Part shown: positions 9,343 to 15,438 of the stretch, in pieces
Position numbering within the stretch: the stretch's first letter is position 1
Layout of the letters: each line of letters starts with the position of its first letter
Source: Mariprofundus sp.
GTDB taxonomy: Bacteria; Pseudomonadota; Zetaproteobacteria; Mariprofundales; Mariprofundaceae
Assembly (NCBI GenBank): GCA_030951065.1
Contig: JAUZQH010000139.1
Span: 1 to 15,444 of the forward strand
Reading direction: 5' to 3'
DNA length: 15,444 nucleotides
Made by a program: the position numbers and the translations under genes
Notes under the pieces: model-generated
Told to the model about the DNA's origin: nothing
Seen by the model: the letters and a program-made list of their open reading frames with translations, nothing else
Databases searched by the model: none

Positions 9343-10353
9343 ATGAAAACTCTCTCTCTTCTCGAAATCTCCGGGATTGTAAACGGCACTGTCGAACGGT
9401 TTGGGGAAGATGTAACAGATATCCGGATTTCCGGCATTAATACGTTAAGCGCGGCCGGGAATGCGGAGATTGCGTTTCTGGCCAATAAACACTACAGGCA
9501 CGATCTGCTGAATACAAAGGCTGCTGCTGTACTGCTGGCAGTCGGGGATGATGCTCCAGGCCACTGTGCAGTCATTCGTGTTGCGGACCCTTATTTGGCA
9601 TTTGCTGTGTTACAGCGCTTTTTTTATCCGCAATCCGTTTCCAATGGACAGCGCCATGTGAGTGCTGTGATTGATCCTTCAGCACGATTGGCAGATGATG
9701 TTGAAGTGGCTGCGAATGCAGTGATTGGCGCAAATGCAGATATCGGGTCGGGCACGATTATTGCAGCCGGTTGCGTGATCGGTGATGGTGTAAAAATCGG
9801 AGAACGCTGTTTGCTGCATGCCAATGCAGTGGTTTGCGCTGGTTGTGTACTGGGCAATGATGTTTTTTTACAGCCGGGGGCAGTGATTGGTTCGGATGGT
9901 TTTGGTTATGCATGGGACGGTGCACGGCATCTGAAAATTCCGCAGGTTGGCAGGGTGATTCTTGAGGATGATGTTGAAGTCGGCGCGAACACCTGTATTG
10001 ACCGTGGTGCTATTGGTGATACCGTCATTGAACGCGGTGTCAAACTCGATAATCAGATCCAGATTGCTCATAATGTTCGAGTCGGTGCCTGCAGCGTGAT
10101 GGCCAGTCAGGTCGGCGTTTCCGGTTCAACACAGATAGGCAAGGGTTGTCAGTTTGGTGGTCAGGCCGGACTTGCGGGGCATATCAACGTGGGAGATGGT
10201 GTCAGGCTGGCAGCAAAATCCGGCGTAATGTCAGACTTGGGCGCTGGTGGAACCTATGCCGGAGCACCGGCTATGCCACACCGCTTATGGTTAAAGGTTT
10301 CAGCGCTGACATTGAAGTTACCTGAAATGTGGAAAATGCTGCGTGGTCGCTAA
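9343..10353 (+). CDS. lpxD: UDP-3-O-acylglucosamine N-acyltransferase
   Basis: LpxD adds the second (R)-3-hydroxyacyl chain, from acyl-ACP, to UDP-3-O-acyl-glucosamine in lipid A synthesis. The 336-residue protein has the N-terminal uridine-binding domain (about residues 1-100, with [20 protein letters not shown]). A left-handed parallel beta-helix of hexapeptide repeats follows, visible as repeated I/V-G-x4 turns. The catalytic histidine lies in QIAHNVRVG (His243). The region SDGFGYA and the C-terminal helix after [12 protein letters not shown] complete the fold. The ATG at 9343 follows AGGAG at 9335-9339 with only 3 bases between; an in-frame ATG at 9298 inside skp gives an unrelated extension and was not chosen. 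Confidence 0.96.
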   Translation: MKTLSLLEISGIVNGTVERFGEDVTDIRISGINTLSAAGNAEIAFLANKHYRHDLLNTKAAAVLLAVGDDAPGHCAVIRVADPYLAFAVLQRFFYPQSVSNGQRHVSAVIDPSARLADDVEVAANAVIGANADIGSGTIIAAGCVIGDGVKIGERCLLHANAVVCAGCVLGNDVFLQPGAVIGSDGFGYAWDGARHLKIPQVGRVILEDDVEVGANTCIDRGAIGDTVIERGVKLDNQIQIAHNVRVGACSVMASQVGVSGSTQIGKGCQFGGQAGLAGHINVGDGVRLAAKSGVMSDLGAGGTYAGAPAMPHRLWLKVSALTLKLPEMWKMLRGR

Positions 10354-10389
10354 ATAAAACATGAAACAGATATATTCAGGGAGTATGTG

Positions 10390-10836
10390 ATGGCTGAATT
10401 AAGTATCGACGAGATTATGCAACGTTTGCCACACCGGTATCCATTTTTGCTGATTGACCGGATCATTGAGTTCGAGAAAGAAAAATCGATCAAGGCGCTC
10501 AAAAATGTAACATTTAATGAACCGCAGTTTGCAGGCCATTTCCCCAAACATCCTGTAATGCCGGGGGTCTTGCTGATCGAAGCCATGGCTCAGGCCGGAG
10601 GCATGCTGGCATTTCAATCGGTTGAAGATGATCGGGAATATCTGGTCTATTTTACCGGCATTGATGGCGTGCGATTCCGTAAGCCGGTTCGGCCGGGGGA
10701 TCAGGTTATATTCGAACTCACCTGTTTGCGCCGGCGCGGTATGATGTGGAAACTGCGCGGCCAGGCTTTTGTTGATGGTGTATTGGTATGTGAAGGGATA
10801 TTGATGGCAACACTCATGCCGCAAGAAGACGCATGA
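10390..10836 (+). CDS. fabZ: (3R)-hydroxyacyl-ACP dehydratase FabZ
   Basis: FabZ dehydrates 3-hydroxyacyl-ACP in fatty-acid elongation. It therefore competes with LpxA for 3-hydroxyacyl-ACP, which explains its place in the lpx cluster. The 148-residue hot-dog fold protein shows LPHRYPFLLIDRI, then GHFPKHPVMPGVLLIEAMAQ with catalytic His50 and Glu64 (14 apart as in E. coli His54/Glu68). FRKPVRPGDQ lies in the second half. AGGGAG at 10378-10383 sits 6 bases before the ATG at 10390; an in-frame GTG one codon earlier cannot be excluded. The stop overlaps the lpxA start (ATGA). The upstream 36-base gap contains a nine-codon reading frame ending on the fabZ start. Confidence 0.97.
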   Translation: MAELSIDEIMQRLPHRYPFLLIDRIIEFEKEKSIKALKNVTFNEPQFAGHFPKHPVMPGVLLIEAMAQAGGMLAFQSVEDDREYLVYFTGIDGVRFRKPVRPGDQVIFELTCLRRRGMMWKLRGQAFVDGVLVCEGILMATLMPQEDA

Positions 10837-11630
10837 GCCCTCTGATCCATTCAACGGCCATCATTGAGGATGGTGCCCGGCTTGGTTCGGACGTGAGAGT
10901 AGGGCCCTACTGTGTGGTCGGTTCCGATGTGCGAATGGGTGACAACTGCCAGTTGATGTCACATGTGGTGGTGAGTGGCCACACCAGCATGGGTAGCGGC
11001 AACCGGGTATTTCCGTTCACCTCGATTGGTCAGATTCCCCAGGATTTGAAATATCATGGTGAGGCTTCCGAAGTTATCATTGGAGATAATAATCAGATTA
11101 GGGAGAACGTGACTATCAATGCCGGAACTGAAGGCGGAGGCATGGTAACCCGGATCGGCAGTGATAATATACTCATGGCTTATACCCATGTCGCACATGA
11201 CTGTATTCTTGGTAACCGCATTGTACTGGCCAACTGCGCCACATTGGCCGGCCATGTAGAAGTGGATGATGGTGCCATTATTGGCGGTTTGTCTGCTGTT
11301 CAGCAGTTTGTGCGTATTGGCCGACTGGCCATGATCGGTGGAATGTCCGGTGTTACCAAGGATGTCACCCCGTTTACATTGCTGGCCGGTGGTTACCGGG
11401 CGGGCTTGAGTGGCCTGAATATCGTTGGACTCAAACGGCACGGGTTTTCTCTCAAGCAGGTAGGGCTTTTAAAAGAAATATATCGTATACTGTTGCAGGA
11501 AAGTGGCAGGCGTGAAGAACGGCTGCTTGAGGCTGAAGCATTATTGTCTGAGGACGATACTGATGGTCGATATATGATTGAATTTGTCCGCTCAGCAAAA
11601 CGGGGCCTGATGATGCATGGTCGAGCCTGA
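10833..11630 (+). CDS. lpxA: UDP-N-acetylglucosamine O-acyltransferase LpxA
   Basis: LpxA starts lipid A synthesis by moving a 3-hydroxyacyl chain from ACP to UDP-GlcNAc. The 265-residue protein is a hexapeptide-repeat beta-helix trimer with a C-terminal helical domain. The catalytic base lies in THVAHDC (His122, E. coli His125), with His119 and His141 (LAGH) also conserved. The acyl-chain ruler position, E. coli Gly173, is still glycine (IGGMSG, Gly170), consistent with a long hydroxyacyl chain. Two positions differ from E. coli: Asn96 replaces His99 in the usual VTIHRGT segment, and Gln157 replaces His160. The C-terminal GLKRHGFS is standard. It overlaps fabZ by 4 bases and lpxI by 14. Confidence 0.97.
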   Translation: MSPLIHSTAIIEDGARLGSDVRVGPYCVVGSDVRMGDNCQLMSHVVVSGHTSMGSGNRVFPFTSIGQIPQDLKYHGEASEVIIGDNNQIRENVTINAGTEGGGMVTRIGSDNILMAYTHVAHDCILGNRIVLANCATLAGHVEVDDGAIIGGLSAVQQFVRIGRLAMIGGMSGVTKDVTPFTLLAGGYRAGLSGLNIVGLKRHGFSLKQVGLLKEIYRILLQESGRREERLLEAEALLSEDDTDGRYMIEFVRSAKRGLMMHGRA

Positions 11631-12441
11631 ATCATTGAATAAAATAGGCTTGATTGCCGGCTATGGTCATTTTCCGCTGGAATTGGCCAGGGCATTACAG
11701 GTACAGGGCAAAGAGGTTCACGTTGTGGCGGCCCGGGAAGAAACTTTTCCCGACATAGAAAAATTAACGACTTCAACATGCTGGCTGCATGTCGGTCAGA
11801 TTGGAAGCATGATCAAGGTGTTCAAAAGCGCTGGCGTTGAAGAGGTCGTGATGGCTGGAAAAGTGCGCAAGTTGCACCTGTTTCGCAATTTTCGACCGGA
11901 TTTGACTGCCATGAAAGGGTTGATGCGTTTGAAAGATCGGCGCGATGATTCGATTCTGAATACTATTGCCGACCTGCTTGCCGAAAGTGGTTTGACCTTG
12001 ATCGATCAGACGCTCTATGCCGGTGACATGCTGGCCGGTGCCGGGCATCTGGCTGGTCCAGCGATAAAAAAACGGCACGCTGACATTCTGTTCGGCTTTG
12101 AACAGGCCAAGGGTGTTGCCGGTCTGGATATCGGCCAGACCGTTATAGTACAGGATCAGGCGGTGCTTGCAGTAGAAGCTATTGAAGGTACCGATGAGGC
12201 GATAAAACGCGGTGGAAGTATGGGTAGTGGAAATGCGGCCGTGATCAAGGTGGCTAAACCGGATCAGGATCTCCGTTTTGATGTGCCTGCTGTGGGGCCG
12301 GATACACTGGAAATCATGAAAGCCTCCGGTTGTACATTGCTGGCCATCGAAGCAGGAAAAACCTTAATGATTGAACGCCAGCGTTTTTTTGAGCTTGCCG
12401 GAAAGTACAGGATATCCGTATTTGGAATCGCAGCTCAGTGA
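11617..12441 (+). CDS. lpxI: UDP-2,3-diacylglucosamine hydrolase LpxI (DUF1009)
   Basis: LpxI cleaves UDP-2,3-diacylglucosamine to lipid X and UMP, the step done by the unrelated LpxH in E. coli. The 274-residue protein opens with KIGLIAGYGHFPLELARAL, the family's N-terminal pattern. The C-terminal DUF1009 core shows VQDQAVLAVEAIEGTDEAI, then KVAKPDQDLRFDVPAVGP, containing the acidic residues expected near the active site. The chain ends with CTLLAIEAGKTLMIER. Position between lpxA and lpxB is the common one for lpxI. The ATG at 11617 lies inside lpxA (14-base overlap) and has no clear Shine-Dalgarno, so coupling is likely. A TTG at 11635 is an alternative start. Family assignment is confident. 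Confidence 0.95.
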   Translation: MVEPESLNKIGLIAGYGHFPLELARALQVQGKEVHVVAAREETFPDIEKLTTSTCWLHVGQIGSMIKVFKSAGVEEVVMAGKVRKLHLFRNFRPDLTAMKGLMRLKDRRDDSILNTIADLLAESGLTLIDQTLYAGDMLAGAGHLAGPAIKKRHADILFGFEQAKGVAGLDIGQTVIVQDQAVLAVEAIEGTDEAIKRGGSMGSGNAAVIKVAKPDQDLRFDVPAVGPDTLEIMKASGCTLLAIEAGKTLMIERQRFFELAGKYRISVFGIAAQ

Positions 12442-12471
12442 TGGTTTGAAACATATAGAGATGTTTTGCCG

Positions 12472-13599
12472 GTGAGTCGTTTCTTTGTCAGTGCAGGGGA
12501 AACCTCGGGTGATTTGCATGCGGCTACTGTCGTTGCCGAGCTGACGCGACGTTATCCGAAGGCTGAAATTGTCGGCATTGCCGGTGAACAGATGCAATCT
12601 CAGGGTTGTGTTGCATTGCATCATATGCGCGAGTTGAATGTTATGGGTATTGTCGATGTGCTGCGTTCACTATCACGTATTCGTCAAATCGAACAATCTG
12701 TCCTGGCCTGGTGTAAGGAGCAAAAACCCGATGTGGCCGTATTGGTCGATTTTTCCAGTTTTCATATGCGTTTAGGGCGCCAACTCAGGCAACTCGGTAT
12801 TCCGGTCATTCATTTTATTGCCCCCAAACTCTGGGCATGGGGCAGCTGGCGGGTTTCCAGACTGAAAAAATCACAGGATCGACTGGCATGCATTCTTCCC
12901 TTTGAACCGGAATGGTTTAATCATCGCGGTATTTCCCACGCTTTCTATGTCGGTAATCCGAGTGCCACGGCTTGTGTCGGTGGCTGGTCGGCTGCGGAAT
13001 TAAGGCAACAGCTTGATGTGGAGAATAATCGACCGCTACTGGCGCTACTACCTGGCAGCCGTCCACAGGAGATCAGGGTACATGTGCCGATCCTTGCGGA
13101 AGCACTGATACAGATTCGGAAATCGATACCGCAACTGGCATGTGTTGTTCCGATTGCACCCGGCGTGGATTTGGATGCACTGCAACCGCTATGGAAACAG
13201 GGGGCAAAACCGATTCGACGTACGGATAAAGGGTTTGCCCTGCGCGCTGATGCTGCTGTGGCCGTCTCGGGTACGGCTACACTGGAACTGGCACTGTGGG
13301 ACACGCCGACTGTGTTGATATATAAAGCCTCATGGCTCATGGTTGTTCTGGCCAGACGGCTGGCCAATATTCGCTGTGCAGGGCTGGCCAATATTATTCT
13401 GGGTGATCGACCGGTCATGCCGGAACTGATTCAGGAAGCATGCACTGTGGACAATATTGTTGCGGAAGTCCTGCCGCTGCTTTGGAATGAACCGTCCGCA
13501 CAGCGGCAGCGCGGTGAATGTGCTGAATTACGCACATTGCTGGGGCATCAGCAAGCTGCTGCAGGTGTTGCTGATATGGTGGATGAACTGATTAAATAA
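12472..13599 (+). CDS. lpxB: Lipid A disaccharide synthase
   Basis: LpxB joins lipid X and UDP-2,3-diacylglucosamine into the beta-1',6 disaccharide at the inner membrane (GT19). The product has 375 residues from the GTG at 12472. The N-terminus carries SAGETSGDLHA (residues 7-17), then APKLWAWGSWRV, LPGSRPQEIR, and SGTATLELAL with MPELIQE in the C-terminal half. Two family sites are altered: VGHP reads VGNPS (Asn162), and the DAPDFN loop reads DFSSFH (residues 93-98). The start is uncertain. A TTG at 12466 would add two residues and has better spacing from AGAG at 12457-12460. It is the last gene of the long operon. Confidence 0.94.
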   Translation: MSRFFVSAGETSGDLHAATVVAELTRRYPKAEIVGIAGEQMQSQGCVALHHMRELNVMGIVDVLRSLSRIRQIEQSVLAWCKEQKPDVAVLVDFSSFHMRLGRQLRQLGIPVIHFIAPKLWAWGSWRVSRLKKSQDRLACILPFEPEWFNHRGISHAFYVGNPSATACVGGWSAAELRQQLDVENNRPLLALLPGSRPQEIRVHVPILAEALIQIRKSIPQLACVVPIAPGVDLDALQPLWKQGAKPIRRTDKGFALRADAAVAVSGTATLELALWDTPTVLIYKASWLMVVLARRLANIRCAGLANIILGDRPVMPELIQEACTVDNIVAEVLPLLWNEPSAQRQRGECAELRTLLGHQQAAAGVADMVDELIK

Positions 13600-13742
13600 T
13601 GATAGGAGTGATACCTAAAAAAATCTTTGAGCGTTTCTTGGCGAATAATTTGCTGTGATTGATGCGCTATGTATTCCGACGTGTCGTCATGAATATGTTT
13701 TCATGGATGGTTCACGCAGTTCTAATCACCCACCTTTATGAT

Positions 13743-13797
13743 TTGCGTTGTCCGGAGTGGTCTCCCTCCCTCCCCTCCTGATTCACTCCGGGCGCAA
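13743..13797 (+). other. Long stem-loop with CU-rich loop in the lpxB 3' untranslated region
   Basis: The arms CCGGAGTG (13752-13759) and CACTCCGG (13784-13791) pair perfectly over 8 bp. An outer stem of TTGCG (13743-13747) with CGCAA (13793-13797) adds 5 bp across a small asymmetric internal loop. The 24-base loop is almost entirely C and T in its centre and includes CCTCCC-like runs and CCCTCCTGA. There is no T-run after the stem, so it is not itself an intrinsic terminator. On the lpxB transcript the loop would be complementary to Shine-Dalgarno sequences. Function is unknown. No coding explanation convinces me. Confidence 0.6.
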
Positions 13798-13820
13798 GTT
13801 TCCTTCTCTTGATGGAGTGC

Positions 13821-13857
13821 AAAAAAAAGGTCCCGGTCCCCTCCCGGGGCCTTTTTT
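13821..13857. terminator. Bidirectional intrinsic terminator between lpxB and the convergent gene
   Basis: The stem GGTCCCGG (13829-13836) pairs with CCGGGGCC (13844-13851), with one G-U pair in the plus-strand RNA and a 7-base loop. Eight A's precede the stem and six T's follow it, so the structure has a U-tract in both directions. It lies 222 bases after the lpxB stop and 13 bases past the stop of the minus-strand gene, exactly where two converging transcripts need to end. It should close the long plus-strand operon and the minus-strand transcript. Confidence 0.9.
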
Positions 13858-13869
13858 ATTCGGTTCGGA

Positions 13870-14712
13870 CTATTCGGTTTCAAGCAGGCGAATGCCTCCG
13901 GATTCAATGCCAATGTATTTCTTTTTGTACAATGCACCGATCGCTTTTTTATACATTTTTTTACTGGTCGAAAAATGTTTCTGGATTTCGGCTGGCGAAC
14001 TTTTGTCGGTAACGGCAATAAAGCCGTTATTTTTTCTCAATTCACGTATGATGATCTGTGCAATATCGGCAGTCTTTTCGCTTGCTTTCAGATGCAGGCA
14101 GAGATCAATACGAGCATCTTCGCGGATATTCTTGATGAAGCCTGCCAGACGTTGCCCCCGGCGCAGGGGGCGTGCGACTTCATTGTGATGCAGGAGCCCC
14201 CAGTGACTGTTGTTGATAATGACCTGATATCCGAGTTCACTTTTATTGGCAATAAACAGAGAAACCTTTTCACCTGCTGAAAATTCATTTTCAGATTCAC
14301 TGTGCAGGAAATCATCCAATCGGGCTGAACCGACAATACGGTCGCTATCTTCGTCGATATAGATGCGTACCACATAGGACTTCCCTTCTTCCATGCGCGG
14401 CTTCTGTTCGGCGAACGGAACCAGCAGGTCTTTCGGCAGACCCCAGTCCAGAAATGCACCCATAGGGGTAACATCGACCACCTTCAGCAGCGCAAATTCG
14501 CCAACCATGGCATACGGCTTTTCGGTGGTGGCGATCAGACGATCCTCGGAATCACGATAGATGAATACCTCCAGCTCATCGCCGATATGACACGGAGTCG
14601 GTACATAGCGGACCGGTAGCAGAATCTCCCCTAATTCATCTCCGTCCAGATACACACCGAAATCGACTTCCTTGACCACTTTTAATCTGTTCAATCGTCC
14701 TGTTTCAGTCAT
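13870..14712 (-). CDS. cvfB: CvfB/YitL-family S1-domain RNA-binding protein
   Basis: This 280-residue protein matches the CvfB/YitL architecture: repeated S1-like beta-barrel domains followed by a C-terminal winged helix. S1-like segments are seen at about residues 5-60 (VDFGVYLDGDELGEILLP) and 70-140 (VTPMGAFLDWGLPKDLLVPF), with a further one around 150-215. The winged helix spans about 222-280 and contains the signature DKSSPAEIQKHFSTSKKMYKK, then AIGALYKKKYI and GGIRL. In Staphylococcus aureus the homologue CvfB binds RNA and affects virulence-factor expression; in proteobacteria the role is little known. GAGG at 14718-14721 (minus strand) is 5 bases before the ATG. It is convergent with lpxB and divergent from the methyltransferase gene. 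Confidence 0.88.
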   Translation of the reverse strand: MTETGRLNRLKVVKEVDFGVYLDGDELGEILLPVRYVPTPCHIGDELEVFIYRDSEDRLIATTEKPYAMVGEFALLKVVDVTPMGAFLDWGLPKDLLVPFAEQKPRMEEGKSYVVRIYIDEDSDRIVGSARLDDFLHSESENEFSAGEKVSLFIANKSELGYQVIINNSHWGLLHHNEVARPLRRGQRLAGFIKNIREDARIDLCLHLKASEKTADIAQIIIRELRKNNGFIAVTDKSSPAEIQKHFSTSKKMYKKAIGALYKKKYIGIESGGIRLLETE

Positions 14713-14734
14713 CTATACCTCATTTACAATCATG

Positions 14735-14748
14735 CGGATTATAATCCG
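14735..14748. promoter_or_regulatory. Palindrome CGGATTATAATCCG carrying TATAAT on both strands
   Basis: This is a perfect 14-base palindrome in the 149-base divergent intergenic region. It contains a consensus -10 hexamer on each strand: plus 14740-14745 and minus 14743-14738. For the minus strand, transcription would start near 14731, giving the cvfB-like gene a leader of about 18 bases. The -35 regions are weak in both directions (no TTGACA-like hexamer at 16-18 bases). It could be a symmetric bidirectional promoter, an operator, or both. The promoter call is an inference from sequence only. Confidence 0.45.
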
Positions 14749-14861
14749 AAGGCCTTGCTTTTGCATGTATCACAAGAATCATGCTGGCGTCATTCCGAGA
14801 CACACGTAAGCTTGCAGCATGGTAAGGATTCTATTTATGTTGCTTGCGGAGTTTATATTTA

Positions 14862-15413
14862 ATGCCCGGCATTGAGCATGTGCCCGAAATTGCTGTGGCA
14901 CTGGTACATCATCCTGTTTTAAATCGTGTTGGCGAAACAGGGACGACTGCTATCACTTCGATAGATGTTCACGATTTCGCCCGCACCTGTGCTTTTTATG
15001 GCGTTGGTCCGGTATATCTGGTGCATCCGGCTGCCGGCATGCATGCACTGATCTATGATATGACGAATTACTATCTGGAGGGTGCAGGTGGCGAGAGAAA
15101 TCCGGCCCGTCGAGAGATGTTGAAGGCAGTCCGCTGCGTAAATTCAGTGCAGGAAATCCTGCAGGATGATGATTATCAGCTCTGGTATACTTCGGCGACT
15201 CCGGCTGAAGAAAACAGTCTTGATCCTTCTATGTTGCCGGAATTAGAGGGAAAACACCTGATTGTATTCGGTACTGGCTGGGGTCTTGATGTTGAAAATA
15301 TGCCGAAAGAAAATGGATGGTTGTCACCTATCGAAGGTATCGGTAAAGTGCGCCACCTTTCTGTCAGGGCTGCCTTGGCGATTTATCTGGATCGGCTGAG
15401 GAAAGTTAAATAA
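14862..15413 (+). CDS. SAM-dependent RNA methyltransferase, TrmD-like SPOUT family (PF09936-type)
   Basis: The 183-residue product matches the small TrmD-related SPOUT proteins often annotated as RNA methyltransferase (PF09936). Its N-terminus has VALVHHPVLNRVGETGTTAI, then SIDVHDFARTCAFYGV and VYLVHPAAG. The C-terminal knot region carries LIVFGTGWGLDVE, then PIEGIGKVRHLSVRAALAIYLDRL. The knot should bind S-adenosylmethionine. The RNA target is not known to me. An in-frame TTG at 14844 is possible, but GGAG at 14848-14851 lies 10 bases before the ATG at 14862 and within the TTG extension, favouring the ATG. The next gene follows closely. In other genomes this family often sits between trmD and rplS; trmD is not adjacent here. 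Confidence 0.85.
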   Translation: MPGIEHVPEIAVALVHHPVLNRVGETGTTAITSIDVHDFARTCAFYGVGPVYLVHPAAGMHALIYDMTNYYLEGAGGERNPARREMLKAVRCVNSVQEILQDDDYQLWYTSATPAEENSLDPSMLPELEGKHLIVFGTGWGLDVENMPKENGWLSPIEGIGKVRHLSVRAALAIYLDRLRKVK

Positions 15414-15433
15414 AACCTGACGGAGTGAGTTTC

Positions 15434-15438
15434 GGAGG
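15434..15438 (+). promoter_or_regulatory. Shine-Dalgarno GGAGG of a gene starting just beyond the window
   Basis: GGAGG is followed by CAAAAA up to the last base of the window, an ideal spacing for a start codon at or just after the edge. It lies 20 bases past the methyltransferase stop, so the downstream gene is probably co-transcribed. Because this methyltransferase family is often followed by rplS, ribosomal protein L19 is a reasonable guess, but no codon of it is visible. Confidence 0.6.

Noticed and set aside
13599..13658. Nineteen-codon frame starting at the lpxB stop (TAATG), MIGVIPKKIFERFLANNLL
   Set aside because: It is very short, has no Shine-Dalgarno of its own and is not recognisable. 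It might be the remnant of a lost downstream gene, but nothing proves it.
13662..13781. Thirty-nine-codon frame ending in the CU-rich loop
   Set aside because: No ribosome-binding site, no recognisable sequence, and its last third is dictated by the CU-rich tract of the stem-loop.
13748..14188. A 146-codon plus-strand frame running through the terminator into the cvfB-like gene
   Set aside because: It reads through the terminator hairpin and lies antisense to a well-supported gene.
14812..14841. Second possible plus-strand promoter (TTGCAG, 18 bases, TATGTT)
   Set aside because: Both hexamers are poor matches, and the start site would fall at or after the Shine-Dalgarno, leaving almost no leader.
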